Translations under genes and position numbers: made by a program | The notes under the pieces: model-generated | The model's input: the letters and a program-made list of their open reading frames with translations, nothing else | Database searches by the model: none | What the model was told of the DNA's origin: nothing | Part shown: one piece after another, positions 8,044-17,138 of the stretch | Numbering within the stretch: position 1 is the first letter of the stretch | Layout of the letters: each line of letters begins with the position of its first letter | DNA from: Roseiterribacter gracilis | GTDB lineage: Bacteria > Pseudomonadota > Alphaproteobacteria > BOG-932 > Roseiterribacteraceae | Length of the DNA: 64,000 bases | Reading direction: 5' to 3' | NCBI GenBank assembly: GCA_018332375.1 | Contig: BOPV01000001.1 | Coordinates: forward strand, 3,658,001 to 3,722,000

Positions 8044-10134
8044 CTAGCGCGGCACGGTTTCCAGCAACATCCAGCGCAAGCCGGTACCGGTCTGCGCCTC
8101 GTCATACACCGCCGGTTCGACCGGCATGATGTCGAGCCGGATCGCGCCTTGCGCAACGATATCGGGCGGCAGGTCGAATTTGACCTGCCGCTCTTCTTTT
8201 GTGAGCTGCGCTTCGGCGACTTGCGTTCCGTTCGCCCGGATCTGCACGCGCGCCGTGCCCATCATCATCAAGGTCGCGCGCAGACCGTTGTCGACGCGGC
8301 GTTGCGGCTCGATCCACAAGGTGCCGAACGCGTCTTTCATCCAGGTGCCGTTGCCGTCGCGCGTGCCCCAGCCGCGACCCAGATACGGCGTCGGACGGTC
8401 GAGCCAGATGATCTGGTGCACCGGTGCGATCGGGAAATGCGGCCGCAGTCCCAGCGGCGACAGTTGCACCGTGTCGAGGAGCGCGTTGCGATCAAGCGGC
8501 GTAAAGGTGAAGGCGCGGTCGCCGCAGCCTTGCGTCGAGGTATCGAGCGGCCGCTGCTGCACGCCGCTTTCATCACGCCAGCCGAGAAAGCCTTCGAAGG
8601 TTCGGCGCACCAGCATGCCGGCTTTGTCGCCATCGGCGACCAGCACCGCAAGCAGCGCGCCATCTTCGTCCAGCCGTATGTCGAGCTGCGCATATTTGCC
8701 CGGCGCATCCATCGCCGGCAGTACGCGCAGCGCAACGCCACGACGCTGCGCCCACAAATCAAAGAAGCGGCGATCCTGGGTCTCGGCGAAGTCGACCCAA
8801 TCAAACAAGCGCGGCGCCAACAAGGTCCGCCCGTCCAATAGCGCGCGGGTCTGGTCGCAGCGCAGCGCCGCGTCGAAGCCGTGGAACTTCGCGCTTTGGA
8901 TTCGCATCGAGCGCGCGATCGGCTGGTTGATCGCAGCAGCGCCAAGCGCGCCACCGAACACCGCAATCGCGACCAACACGGCGCCGATGCGCGGCAGACG
9001 CGCGACGCCGGCAAGAAGGGCGGCAAACAAGGTCGCGATGCCGAACCACGCAAAGCGCGTCGGCAGCCAGCTTTGAAACGTGCCTGCGGTCCAGCGTTGC
9101 CATTGATCGGTAATCGACTGCAGCGCGATCGCGACAACGCCCATCGCAATGCCCGCGACGGCGAACAGAAGAAGCCCGCGCCACGATAGGCGCAGCGCAC
9201 GGGCCGCTCGCAATGCCAGCAGCGCGGCGATGCCGGCGCCAACCCAGGCCCCCGCCGACAGGTGCAACAAGGCGCGAGGTCGCACCACGTCGTGAAAGCG
9301 CATCGCTTCGCCGGTGCCGGCGTCGAAGAACAACCAGACACGTGGATCCAGCCAGCGCACGAACCAGATCGCGCTACCGGCGAATTGTTCGAATACACGG
9401 CCGATCGCGGGCCATGTCAGTGCGCCGGGCATCATGCCCTGGTAGCGAATCTCGCTGGTCAGACGCCAACCGACATAGATCGCGGCGTAGAGAGTCAGGA
9501 TCGCGCCCAACAGCAAGGTGATGCGCAGCGCGCGTCGTCGGGTCGTCGGATCTTGTGCCAGCAGCAGCAACGCGACCGCGACATAGATCAGCCCGACCAG
9601 CAGGATCGATTCGTACACCGGCATGGCCAGCGCGAAGAGCAACGCCGCCGTCGCCGACCAAGCAACACCACCACGCTGCACGTAACGGCGCGACGCGGCG
9701 ACGACGCCGGCGAAGAGCAGAAACGGATACAGCATCGCCGCCGGCCAGGATGGCGGCGGCGCATGCGGCGCCAGAATAAGCCAACCGATTGCGACGCTGC
9801 ACCAAAGCAGCGACGCGGCGCTGCCGATCAACGGCGCCAAGGCAAAGGCGGGCAGGGTAAAGGCGAGCGCGAACACGCCCCAATTCAGCAGCCCCAGCAG
9901 CGCGCTGTTTTGGATCGCGGTGATGGCGCCGAACAGGCGCATGAAGGGGTGCAGCCAGATCCGTCCGTTGCCGACGGCGAATTCCGCCGCCTTGTCGTCC
10001 ATCGACCCGTTCATGTGCGCAAAGGCATGAATCGCATCGTCGCCGGTCAGGAAGCGAAGCTCCCACAACGGCGCGACGAACAGCGCGATGAGCGCAGTCA
10101 GCAACAGAAGGTCGAGAAGGCGGGGCCGGTTCAC
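8044..10134 (-). CDS. Polytopic membrane protein, possible GT-C-type glycosyltransferase
   Basis: A 696-residue protein with about eleven hydrophobic segments in the first 400 residues (for example LLLLTALIALFVAPLWELRF at the start) and a soluble C-terminal part of about 300 residues with a beta-rich, jelly-roll-like look. The acidic pair GDDAIH directly after the first membrane segment is in the position of the catalytic acid of GT-C enzymes that use lipid-linked sugar donors. This reading is inference, as no family signature was recognised with certainty. The gene is single, upstream of nothing in its own direction, and transcribed towards the cupin gene. Confidence 0.6.
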   Translation of the reverse strand: MNRPRLLDLLLLTALIALFVAPLWELRFLTGDDAIHAFAHMNGSMDDKAAEFAVGNGRIWLHPFMRLFGAITAIQNSALLGLLNWGVFALAFTLPAFALAPLIGSAASLLWCSVAIGWLILAPHAPPPSWPAAMLYPFLLFAGVVAASRRYVQRGGVAWSATAALLFALAMPVYESILLVGLIYVAVALLLLAQDPTTRRRALRITLLLGAILTLYAAIYVGWRLTSEIRYQGMMPGALTWPAIGRVFEQFAGSAIWFVRWLDPRVWLFFDAGTGEAMRFHDVVRPRALLHLSAGAWVGAGIAALLALRAARALRLSWRGLLLFAVAGIAMGVVAIALQSITDQWQRWTAGTFQSWLPTRFAWFGIATLFAALLAGVARLPRIGAVLVAIAVFGGALGAAAINQPIARSMRIQSAKFHGFDAALRCDQTRALLDGRTLLAPRLFDWVDFAETQDRRFFDLWAQRRGVALRVLPAMDAPGKYAQLDIRLDEDGALLAVLVADGDKAGMLVRRTFEGFLGWRDESGVQQRPLDTSTQGCGDRAFTFTPLDRNALLDTVQLSPLGLRPHFPIAPVHQIIWLDRPTPYLGRGWGTRDGNGTWMKDAFGTLWIEPQRRVDNGLRATLMMMGTARVQIRANGTQVAEAQLTKEERQVKFDLPPDIVAQGAIRLDIMPVEPAVYDEAQTGTGLRWMLLETVPR

Positions 10135-10148
10135 GACCGCCTGCCTAC

Positions 10149-10187
10149 AAAAAGAAAACCGGCGTGCCTACAGGCCACGCCGGTTTT
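10149..10187 (-). terminator. Intrinsic terminator of ctrA
   Basis: A perfect 12-bp stem (AAAACCGGCGTG / CACGCCGGTTTT at 10155-10187) with a 9-base loop. On the minus strand the stem is followed by a T-rich tail (TTTTCTTTTT). It lies 22 bases after the ctrA stop and before the next minus-strand gene, so it separates the two transcripts. Confidence 0.9.
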
Positions 10188-10209
10188 ATCTGTTGGTCTG
10201 GGTCGAAGA

Positions 10210-10935
10210 TCAGGCGGTCGCTGCCTGTTCGGCTTCCGACGCCGGCTCGATGCCTTCGCCGGCTGGATCGCGCAGCACGTAGCCGCGGCCCCAGACCGTT
10301 TCGATGTAATTCTCGCCGCGGGTTGCGGTCGACAGCTTCTTGCGCAGTTTGCAGATGAAAACGTCGATGATCTTCAGCTCGGGCTCGTCGATGCCGCCAT
10401 AGAGATGGTTCAGGAACATCTCTTTGGTCAGCGTGGTGCCCTTCCGCAGGCTGAGCAGTTCAAGGATGCCGTATTCCTTGCCCGTCAGATGCAGTGGCTG
10501 GCTTTCGACTTCGACCATGCGGCTGTCGAGATTGACCGTCAGCTTGCCGGTCTTGATCACCGACTGGCTGTGGCCCTTCGAGCGGCGGACGATCGCCTGG
10601 ATGCGGGCGATCAGCTCGCGCTTGTCGAACGGCTTGGTCAGATAATCGTCGGCGCCGAAACCGAGGCCTTTGATCTTGGCGTCGAGTTCGGTGAGGCCCG
10701 ACAAAATCAAAATCGGCGTCTGCACCCGCGACGAGCGGAAGCGCCGCAGCACTTCATAACCGTCGATGTCCGGCAGCATCAGGTCGAGGATGATGATGTC
10801 GTAGTCGTACAGTTTCCCGATCTCGAGGCCGTCCTCGCCGAGATCGGTCACGTCGACCACGAAGCCTTCGGTCTTGAGCATCAGCTCGATCGACTTCGCG
10901 GTCGAGCTGTCGTCTTCCACCAAAAGTACGCGCAT
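10210..10935 (-). CDS. ctrA: Cell-cycle response regulator CtrA
   Basis: A 241-residue OmpR-family regulator. The receiver starts [20 protein letters not shown] and has phospho-Asp51 in [19 protein letters not shown]. The winged-helix DNA-binding domain contains [39 protein letters not shown] and [17 protein letters not shown]. These stretches are near-diagnostic for alphaproteobacterial CtrA. The C-terminal end is Ala-rich, and CtrA proteins often carry a ClpXP degradation tag there. In relatives CtrA is phosphorylated by CckA-ChpT and controls flagellar, chemotaxis and cell-cycle genes by binding TTAA-type sites. Such half-sites lie just upstream. Confidence 0.97.
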   Translation of the reverse strand: MRVLLVEDDSSTAKSIELMLKTEGFVVDVTDLGEDGLEIGKLYDYDIIILDLMLPDIDGYEVLRRFRSSRVQTPILILSGLTELDAKIKGLGFGADDYLTKPFDKRELIARIQAIVRRSKGHSQSVIKTGKLTVNLDSRMVEVESQPLHLTGKEYGILELLSLRKGTTLTKEMFLNHLYGGIDEPELKIIDVFICKLRKKLSTATRGENYIETVWGRGYVLRDPAGEGIEPASEAEQAATA

Positions 10936-10972
10936 GGCGGCTGTCCCTTTGCCCTCTGCCTAGAGGGGGATA

Positions 10973-11067
10973 TTAACCTTTCCGTTCGTTAACGCCAGCC
11001 TCGATCTTGCTCGATGTCAAAAGGGCTTTTCGCGGGCTGCCGCCGTCATTTTCATCCGGTCTTAACC
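10973..11067. promoter_or_regulatory. Shared ctrA/fliI upstream region with three TTAAC half-sites
   Basis: The 158 bases between the divergent starts of ctrA and fliI hold TTAACC at 10973, GTTAAC at 10988-10993 and TTAACC at 11062. CtrA of relatives binds TTAA-N7-TTAA or single TTAACCAT half-sites. The first two half-sites here are 12 bases apart rather than 7, so no full canonical site is present. Autoregulation of ctrA and control of fliI are inference. Confidence 0.5.
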
Positions 11068-11093
11068 GAGTCCGGGGCGTCATCAGGCCGCTC

Positions 11094-12440
11094 ATGCGAT
11101 CCCTCGCCGCTAGCATCATCGACCGAATCCAGGACCTGCCGGACGACCGTCATTTCGGTCGGGTTACCGCAATTTTGGGCATGCTGGTTGAGGTTGGCGG
11201 GGTCGAACGCAAGCTGACGATCGGCAGCCGGCTCGACCTGGTCCCCACCGTGGGCCGCCGGGTCCCCTGCGAAGTCGTTGGCTTCCGTGAAGGCCGCTCG
11301 CTGCTTCTACCCTTTGGTCGGCTGGACGGGATCGGCCTCGGCTGCGTCGCCGAAATCGCCGCCTCCCAGCCGACCGTGTCGCCCAATGCGGGCTGGCTCG
11401 GCCGGGTGGTCAATGCGCTGGGCGAGCCGATCGACGGCAAGGGCCCGCTGCCGATGGGCGGCATCCCGGTCCCGCTGCGCAACACCCCGCCGCCGGCGCA
11501 TCAGCGCAAGCGGATGGGCGGCAAGCTCGATCTCGGCGTGCGCGCGCTGAACACGTTCGACACGGTCTGTATGGGCCAGCGCCTCGGCATCTTCGCCGGT
11601 TCGGGCGTCGGCAAGTCCGTGATGATGTCGATGATGGCGCGCTTCACCGCGGCCGACGTGACCGTGATCGGTCTGGTCGGCGAACGTGGTCGTGAAGTGC
11701 AGGAATTTCTCGAAGACGATCTCGGCCCCGAAGGTCTGGCGCGTTCGGTCGTCGTCGTCGCAACCGGTGACGAAAGCCCGTTGATGCGGCGCCAAGCGGC
11801 GCACATGACGATGTCGATCGCCGAAAGTTTTCGCGACGAAGGTCGCGACGTTTTGCTGCTGATGGATTCGGTGACGCGCTTTGCGATGGCGCAGCGCGAG
11901 ATCGGCCTGTCGGCGGGCGAACCGCCGACCAGCAAAGGCTATCCGCCGACCACCTTCGTCGAATTGCCGCGCCTGCTCGAACGCGCCGGCCCCGGCGTGC
12001 ACGGTGCCGGCAGCATCACCGGCCTGTTCGCCGTGCTGGTCGAAGGCGACGATCACAACGAACCGATCGCCGACGCGGCGCGCGGCATTCTCGACGGGCA
12101 TCTCGTGCTCGAACGCCAGATTGCCGAGCGCGGCCGCTACCCGTCGATCAACGTGCTGAAAAGCGTCAGCCGTGCCCTGCCGATGTGCAACAGCGACGCC
12201 GAGAACGCGCTGCTGAAATTGGCGCGGCAGGTGATCTCGACCTACGAAGACATGGCCGAGTTGATCCGGCTCGGCGCGTATCGCACCGGCAGCGATCCAA
12301 AAGTCGACGAAGCGATCCGCCTCTATCCGGCGATCGAAGAAATGTTGAGCCAGGATCGCAACAAGGGCGCGACCTTGGCCGAAGGCTACGCGATGCTCGC
12401 AGCCGCGCTCGGCGTGCAGTGGCCGCCGGAGGCCGGATAA
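11094..12440 (+). CDS. fliI: Flagellum-specific ATPase FliI
   Basis: A 448-residue ATPase of the flagellar type III export apparatus. I place the start at the ATG at 11094, giving [18 protein letters not shown] and the usual family length; in-frame codons upstream are not family-like. The P-loop is in [34 protein letters not shown] follows, and the Walker B region is in [19 protein letters not shown]. The stretch [19 protein letters not shown] is typical of the FliI/SctN subgroup. It is followed after one base by fliJ. The rest of the flagellar genes are not in the window. It is divergent from ctrA and likely under its control. Confidence 0.96.
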   Translation: MRSLAASIIDRIQDLPDDRHFGRVTAILGMLVEVGGVERKLTIGSRLDLVPTVGRRVPCEVVGFREGRSLLLPFGRLDGIGLGCVAEIAASQPTVSPNAGWLGRVVNALGEPIDGKGPLPMGGIPVPLRNTPPPAHQRKRMGGKLDLGVRALNTFDTVCMGQRLGIFAGSGVGKSVMMSMMARFTAADVTVIGLVGERGREVQEFLEDDLGPEGLARSVVVVATGDESPLMRRQAAHMTMSIAESFRDEGRDVLLLMDSVTRFAMAQREIGLSAGEPPTSKGYPPTTFVELPRLLERAGPGVHGAGSITGLFAVLVEGDDHNEPIADAARGILDGHLVLERQIAERGRYPSINVLKSVSRALPMCNSDAENALLKLARQVISTYEDMAELIRLGAYRTGSDPKVDEAIRLYPAIEEMLSQDRNKGATLAEGYAMLAAALGVQWPPEAG

Positions 12441-12441
12441 C

Positions 12442-12861
12442 ATGGCCGACCTCAGCGGCGTCATCCGGCTCAAGAAATTCCAGCTCGACGAAAAACGTCG
12501 CGTGCTGGCTGATCTCAACGCGCTGCTGTCCGAACTGTTGGCCGAACGCGACCGGCTCGACGCACAGGTGCTGGTCGAACAGGCGCACGCGCAGGCCAGC
12601 CTCGAAGGCCAGCTCGCATACGGGAAATTCGCGCAAGCCGCGATCGCGCGGCGCAAGCGTCTGGGCGACTCGATCGTGCAGGTCGAAGGCCAGATCGAAG
12701 CCGCGACCGACCAGGTGCGCGAAGCGATGGGCGAGCTGAAAAAGTTCGAAATCACCCAGGCCGAGCGTGAGAAGCGCGCCCGGGCCAAAGTGCGCCGCCG
12801 CGAGACGCAGACCTTGGACGACATCGCGATCGAACGGTTTCAGCGCAAAACCGGCGTCTAG
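12442..12861 (+). CDS. fliJ: Flagellar export chaperone FliJ
   Basis: A 139-residue, almost entirely helical and charged protein, consistent with the two-helix coiled coil of FliJ. It begins directly after fliI, which is its usual position, and the length matches the family. FliJ binds the FliI hexamer and activates export. Identification rests on context, size and heptad-like pattern, because FliJ sequences are poorly conserved. Confidence 0.85.
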   Translation: MADLSGVIRLKKFQLDEKRRVLADLNALLSELLAERDRLDAQVLVEQAHAQASLEGQLAYGKFAQAAIARRKRLGDSIVQVEGQIEAATDQVREAMGELKKFEITQAEREKRARAKVRRRETQTLDDIAIERFQRKTGV

Positions 12862-12975
12862 CATCAGTTTTATCGGGGGCCAGTTGGAAAGGGCCCGCGA
12901 CAGGAGCTGGGCTCGATCAAGCTTCGTCACCAAGCTACGGTTCAGCCGATCCCTCCGCGTGTTACAGGAGCGCCT

Positions 12976-13701
12976 ATGGAGCAACCGGCCCCCCACATCC
13001 TGGTCGTCGACGACGACGGCGAGATCCGCGACCTCGTCTCGGGTTTCTTGAAGCGCAATTCGTACCGGGTCATGACCGCACGCGACGCCAAGGCAGCGCG
13101 CCAGGCGATGGCGGACTACAAGTTCGACCTGGTCGTGCTGGATCTCATGATGCCGGGCGAAGACGGCCTGTCGCTGTGCCGCGACCTGCGCGCTAAATCG
13201 AAATTGCCGGTGATCATGGTCACCGCGCGCGGTGAAGAAACCGACCGCATCGTCGGTCTGGAAATCGGTGCCGACGACTATCTGCCGAAACCGTTCAGCC
13301 CGCGCGAATTGCTGGCGCGCATCCGCGCCGTGCTGCGTCGCGCGACCGACGGCGCCGGCGACCTGCCGCCGACCGAGCTGGTGACGTTCGAAGGTTGGAC
13401 GCTCGACCTCGGCACGCGTGCACTGACATCGCCGGCCGGTGCCGACATCGACCTCACCGGCGGCGAGTTCGAATTGCTCAAAGCGTTCGTGCAACGTCCG
13501 CAGCGCGTGTTGACGCGCGACCAGCTGCTCGACATTACGCGCGGCCGCGATCCGATCCTGTTCGACCGCGCCATCGACGCGCAGGTGTCGCGCCTGCGCA
13601 AAAAGATCGAACCCGATCCCGGCAATCCGACCTTGATCAAGACGGTGCGTGCCGGCGGCTATGTCTTCGCTGCGAAAGTGGAGTCAGTCGGCGCGGCGTA
13701 A
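12976..13701 (+). CDS. OmpR-family response regulator
   Basis: A 241-residue regulator. The receiver has acidic residues in ILVVDDDGEIRD, phospho-Asp56 in LVVLDLMMPGEDG and Lys in GADDYLPKPFSPRELLARI. The winged helix-turn-helix is at about 140-235, with DLTGGEFELLKAFVQRPQRV, FDRAIDAQVSRLRKKIE and IKTVRAGGYVFAA. It precedes a sensor kinase by 27 bases on the same strand, and the pair resembles OmpR-EnvZ. A 114-base gap after fliJ probably holds the promoter. Confidence 0.94.
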   Translation: MEQPAPHILVVDDDGEIRDLVSGFLKRNSYRVMTARDAKAARQAMADYKFDLVVLDLMMPGEDGLSLCRDLRAKSKLPVIMVTARGEETDRIVGLEIGADDYLPKPFSPRELLARIRAVLRRATDGAGDLPPTELVTFEGWTLDLGTRALTSPAGADIDLTGGEFELLKAFVQRPQRVLTRDQLLDITRGRDPILFDRAIDAQVSRLRKKIEPDPGNPTLIKTVRAGGYVFAAKVESVGAA

Positions 13702-13728
13702 AGCAGCACCGCGAAGAACAGGTTCATC

Positions 13729-15708
13729 GTGCAGTTCAAGCTTCCACGCCTTCGCATCCTGCCGCGCTCGACCGCCGGCTGGGTTCTGCTGGCGCTCGTT
13801 GTCGGTCTGACCTTCACGCAGATCATTTCGATCCTGGCGTTCCAGATCAAACTGGCCGACGTGCTACGCCGGATTCAGTTCCAGAACGTCGCCGCACGCG
13901 TCGAGACGATCGACAAGATCGTGCGTGCGTTGCCCGAAGATGCACGGCCGCAGGTGCTGGCGCTGATCGAAGAACCCGGCTTTCGCCTGTCGCTTGCGCC
14001 GCCGGGACCCGGCGAGCGCGAGCCGGATGACGAACGCAAAGCGGATTTGAAGCAAAAGCTCGAAGACGTCGTGCAAAGCTCGCGGCGTCTCAACCGCGAC
14101 CGCGAACGCGCCATTCGCGACCAGCTGGAACAAGTGCTGGAAGTACATCAAGAGGCGCTCGACCGCGCGCGCGAAGCCGAACAGGAAGTGCGCCGCGCCG
14201 CGCGCGAGGCGCAAAAGGCGCATATGGACGCCGAGCGCCGCATGCGCAAAGCGCAAGGCAAGAACGACAAGAACGATCGCGAAGAGGACGCGGCTGACGC
14301 GCTCGATGACGCAGTCACGCAGCGTGAAGCGGCGCGCATCGCAGCCGACGCGGCGCGACGTGCGCGCGAAGATGTGACGCGTGCGCGCGAACAGATGCGG
14401 CGCCTGTCGGATCAGCTACGCCGCGGCGTTGCGGGCAGCGCCTATGGCGATCCGGTCGAAGACGTGATGCTGAACGCGCCGCAAATTCCGCAGCCGCAAG
14501 TACAGGTTCCAAATCCCGGCGTCGTGGTCGAAAGCAAGCGCATGATCGCGCCGTTCTTCGGCCCGTCGACAGTGCGCACGCAGCCGCAGGTGCCGCAGGT
14601 CGTGCCGAACGTTGCGCCGCCGTCGCCGCCGGTGCCACCGGCACCGATGGCGACGCCAGCACCAGCGCCGGTGTCACCCGCGCCTGCACCGGCGCCGGTC
14701 GCGACCGCCGAACCGCTGGCGCAGCCGCAGCCGCGCGCGCCGCGGCCGATGCTGGCTGATCTGTTCGATCACAATATCGAAGCGGTGAAGGTGCATTTGC
14801 CGCTGTCAGGCGGCAACGCGCTGACCGTCACGATCAACGCGACCGCTGATCCCGCCGGTGAGACCGCCAATCTGGCGCTGTTCCTGATCGGGATCGGTCT
14901 TGCCATCACCGCGATCGCCGCCTGGTCGATTCAGCGTCTGACGCGACCGCTGACCTTGTTCTCGAACGCAGCCGAACGGCTGGGTCGCGAAATCGACGCG
15001 CCGCCGGTGCCCGAACGCGGGCCGAGCGAAGTGCGCCAGGCCGCGCATGCGTTCAACCAGATGGCCGATCGTCTGCGCCGTTTCGTGCGCGACCGCACGA
15101 CCATGCTGGCGGCGATCAGCCACGATCTGCGCACGCCGATCACGCGCGCCAAGCTGCGCGCCGAGTTTGTCGAAGACGAGGTGCAGCAGAAGAAGCTGCT
15201 GGCCGATCTTGACGAAATGGAAGCGATGATCGCTGCGACGATGAGCTTCGCGCGCGACGACGCCAACCAGGAGCCGCGCCAGCCGACCGATCTTGCCGAT
15301 ATGCTGCGCCATATCGGCGACGAGATGCGCGAGACCGGCAAAGACGTCACCGTCAACGTGCCCGCCGAACTGATGACCGATTGCCGTCCGCAAGCGGTCA
15401 AGCGCGTCGTCTGCAATCTGGTGCAGAACGCAGCGACCTACGGCTCGCGCGCAATCGTGACTCTGACCGCCGACGACGAGCAGATCGAAGTGCGCGTCGA
15501 AGATGACGGTCCCGGCATTCCGCCCGAAGATCTCGAACGCGTCTTCGCGCCGTTCGTACGGCTGGAAGAATCGCGCAACCGTGCGACCGGCGGCGTCGGC
15601 CTAGGTCTGTCGATTGCGCGTTCGATCGCTCGCGGCCATGGCGGCGACCTGGTGCTCGCCAACAAAGAACCGCACGGCCTCGTCGCGCGTCTTCTGCTGC
15701 CCCGTTAG
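13729..15708 (+). CDS. EnvZ-like sensor histidine kinase with extended periplasmic region
   Basis: A 659-residue kinase with a GTG start. One membrane helix (about 17-38) is followed by a large predicted periplasmic part. This includes a long highly charged coiled coil (about 100-235, rich in Arg, Glu and Ala) and a Pro/Ala/Val-rich stretch (about 250-340). A second helix (381-400) leads to a HAMP domain (400-455). The HisKA domain has the phospho-acceptor His465 in AAISHDLRTPITRAKL. The ATPase domain has VCNLVQNAATYG, EDDGPGIPPED and GGVGLGLSIARSI. EnvZ-type kinases usually have a periplasmic domain of about 120 residues, so the 340-residue version is unusual. It pairs with the regulator just upstream. 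Its stop overlaps the convergent dehydratase gene. Confidence 0.92.
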   Translation: MQFKLPRLRILPRSTAGWVLLALVVGLTFTQIISILAFQIKLADVLRRIQFQNVAARVETIDKIVRALPEDARPQVLALIEEPGFRLSLAPPGPGEREPDDERKADLKQKLEDVVQSSRRLNRDRERAIRDQLEQVLEVHQEALDRAREAEQEVRRAAREAQKAHMDAERRMRKAQGKNDKNDREEDAADALDDAVTQREAARIAADAARRAREDVTRAREQMRRLSDQLRRGVAGSAYGDPVEDVMLNAPQIPQPQVQVPNPGVVVESKRMIAPFFGPSTVRTQPQVPQVVPNVAPPSPPVPPAPMATPAPAPVSPAPAPAPVATAEPLAQPQPRAPRPMLADLFDHNIEAVKVHLPLSGGNALTVTINATADPAGETANLALFLIGIGLAITAIAAWSIQRLTRPLTLFSNAAERLGREIDAPPVPERGPSEVRQAAHAFNQMADRLRRFVRDRTTMLAAISHDLRTPITRAKLRAEFVEDEVQQKKLLADLDEMEAMIAATMSFARDDANQEPRQPTDLADMLRHIGDEMRETGKDVTVNVPAELMTDCRPQAVKRVVCNLVQNAATYGSRAIVTLTADDEQIEVRVEDDGPGIPPEDLERVFAPFVRLEESRNRATGGVGLGLSIARSIARGHGGDLVLANKEPHGLVARLLLPR

Positions 15709-16631
15709 AACGCGCTCGCGTCGACATTGCCGCCGCTGACCACGAGGCCAGTCGGGCAATCCAGCTTCACCAGCCCGGCGCGGATCGCGGCGTAGGACGC
15801 AGCACCCGCACCTTCGGCGCGCACGCCCAGCCGGTCACGCAGCGCGTGCATCGCGTCCAGGATTGCGTCTTCGTCGACCTCCACGATGCGCGGGTTGCAA
15901 CGATCGACCACAAGCTGGGGCAGCTTGCCCAGCGCGCGCACGGCGATGCCGTCGGCGCGTGTCGGGCCGTTGGCGCCGCGTCCGGCCAGCGCGACGCCGA
16001 TCACTTCGACGTTCGGCGCTCGCGCTGCGACTGCCAGCAACGTGCCCGCCAGCAAACCACCGCCGCCCACCGGCACGATCAGACGGCGCACGGTCGGTGC
16101 AGCAGCCAGCAATTCCATCGCGACCGTGCCCTGGCCCGCGATCACATCGGCGTCGTCGTACGGATGCACGAAGGTGAGGCGATGTTTGGCAGCAAGGTCG
16201 AGCGCATGTTTGCGCGCTTCGATCAGGTCGTCGCCAAACTCGACGACGTCGGCCCCCATCGACCGCACGCGCTCGACTTTGTTGCGCGCGGCATTGGCCG
16301 GAAGCACGACCACCGCGCGCAGGCCCAACGCAGTCGCATGCCGCGCAATCGCGGCGCCGTGATTGCCGGCGGATACGGTGACGACGCCGGCTGCGCGGGC
16401 TGCGGCGGGCAGGGCCAGCAAGGCGTTCAGCGCGCCGCGTTCTTTGAAAGCGCCGGTCGGCTGTTCGGTTTCCAGCTTGAAGCGCAGGAACGGTCCGTCG
16501 GTGACGGTGCGCGTTCGGGCGACGCGCCCTTGCAGACGTTGGGCGGCGCGAACCACCGCGTCGGGGGCAAAGACGGGACACGAGTCGGATTGGGTTTCGC
16601 GGACGGACTCCGCGCGGGCAGCAGCAAACAT
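15705..16631 (-). CDS. PLP-dependent threonine/serine dehydratase-like enzyme
   Basis: A 308-residue fold-type II PLP enzyme. I use the ATG at 16631 because GAGGT lies seven to eight bases upstream; an earlier in-frame codon lacks support. The Schiff-base Lys is in TGAFKERGALNAL, the substrate loop is SAGNHGAAIA, and the glycine loop binding the PLP phosphate is VGGGGLLAG. It lacks the C-terminal regulatory ACT-like domain of biosynthetic IlvA, so it resembles the short catabolic threonine dehydratases, ectoine-utilisation EutB-type enzymes or serine racemases. Which of these it is cannot be decided. A hairpin and a short Ile/Leu-containing reading frame lie upstream. Its stop overlaps the sensor-kinase stop in convergent orientation. 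Confidence 0.85.
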   Translation of the reverse strand: MFAAARAESVRETQSDSCPVFAPDAVVRAAQRLQGRVARTRTVTDGPFLRFKLETEQPTGAFKERGALNALLALPAAARAAGVVTVSAGNHGAAIARHATALGLRAVVVLPANAARNKVERVRSMGADVVEFGDDLIEARKHALDLAAKHRLTFVHPYDDADVIAGQGTVAMELLAAAPTVRRLIVPVGGGGLLAGTLLAVAARAPNVEVIGVALAGRGANGPTRADGIAVRALGKLPQLVVDRCNPRIVEVDEDAILDAMHALRDRLGVRAEGAGAASYAAIRAGLVKLDCPTGLVVSGGNVDASAF

Positions 16632-16676
16632 GGGAATGACCTCGAACGAAAACGGGGAAGAGCGGAAAAGGCGCGG

Positions 16677-16700
16677 GCCCGGTCTTAGGTCAGACCGGGC
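16677..16700 (-). promoter_or_regulatory. Leader hairpin upstream of the dehydratase gene
   Basis: A perfect 9-bp stem, GCCCGGTCT / AGACCGGGC, with a 6-base loop, 46 bases before the dehydratase ATG. On the minus strand it is followed, after a GC stretch, by CCTTTTCC, which is only a weak U-tract. The stop codon of a short reading frame overlaps the stem. An attenuator is possible. Confidence 0.4.
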
Positions 16701-16800
16701 GGCGAATTCGCTCGCCAATCAGCAGGCCGATGCGCAGCGCGGGCGCACCGAGGGCTTCGTTTGAGATCGCGACAGCAGCAGAAGAAGGGAGGCGGGACAC
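16690..16800 (-). CDS. Possible 36-residue leader peptide
   Basis: A short frame from GTG at 16800 to TGA at 16690, ending inside the leader hairpin. The last third of the peptide, LRIGLLIGERIRRPV, is rich in Leu, Ile and Val codons. This would suit a branched-chain amino acid attenuator ahead of a threonine dehydratase, which makes the isoleucine precursor. A weak GGAAA lies upstream as a ribosome site. The frame is also open upstream of the GTG, and the peptide has not been recognised as a known leader, so this is only a candidate. Confidence 0.25.
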   Translation of the reverse strand: MSRLPSSAAVAISNEALGAPALRIGLLIGERIRRPV

Positions 16801-17138
16801 GGGAAGATTTCCAGCAGCAATGGACCAAGCGCGACAGCACGAGGGCGGACGCGCAACGCGTCCGCTAGAGAATTCGCCGGATAATTCGTTCCTGGTGGGT
16901 GACCCGAAGCATGGGCGCAGCGTGTCTGTGCAGTGCGGTATCTGTCAAGCTTGGCGCGCGCATGGCGCATTCCCGCGGAGAAGGCGCTGCTTGGTGACGC
17001 TCGGTGACGCGCTCCACGCCCCGTCACCGTGGCTCGCCATTCACGGGTTTCCCGTCGAACCTCTGTGACAGAGCCGGCCTAGAACGCTCCCATCGCGACG
17101 CCGACATGCCGGGTCGCGCCAGACATAGGAGCAGGCAC
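16801..17138. other. Intergenic region without recognised gene
   Basis: Between the possible leader of the dehydratase gene and the small membrane peptide I see no reading frame with family resemblance. The region should contain the minus-strand promoter of the dehydratase gene and the plus-strand promoter of the peptide, but no clear -35/-10 pair could be picked out. Confidence 0.4.

Noticed and set aside
10155..10187. The ctrA terminator stem as a REP element
   Set aside because: It lacks the REP sequence seen at 17303 and 46292 and has a proper T-rich tail on the ctrA strand.
9262..10992. Plus-strand frame of 576 residues covering the membrane protein gene, the terminator and ctrA
   Set aside because: It runs through a strong terminator and across two real genes; composition is Arg/Gln-rich without motifs.
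16719..17027. Minus-strand 102-codon frame with a five-Leu run upstream of the dehydratase gene, considered as a leucine leader peptide
   Set aside because: The start is far upstream, there is no ribosome site near the Leu codons and the stop does not meet the hairpin; the alternative frame ending in the hairpin is a better candidate.
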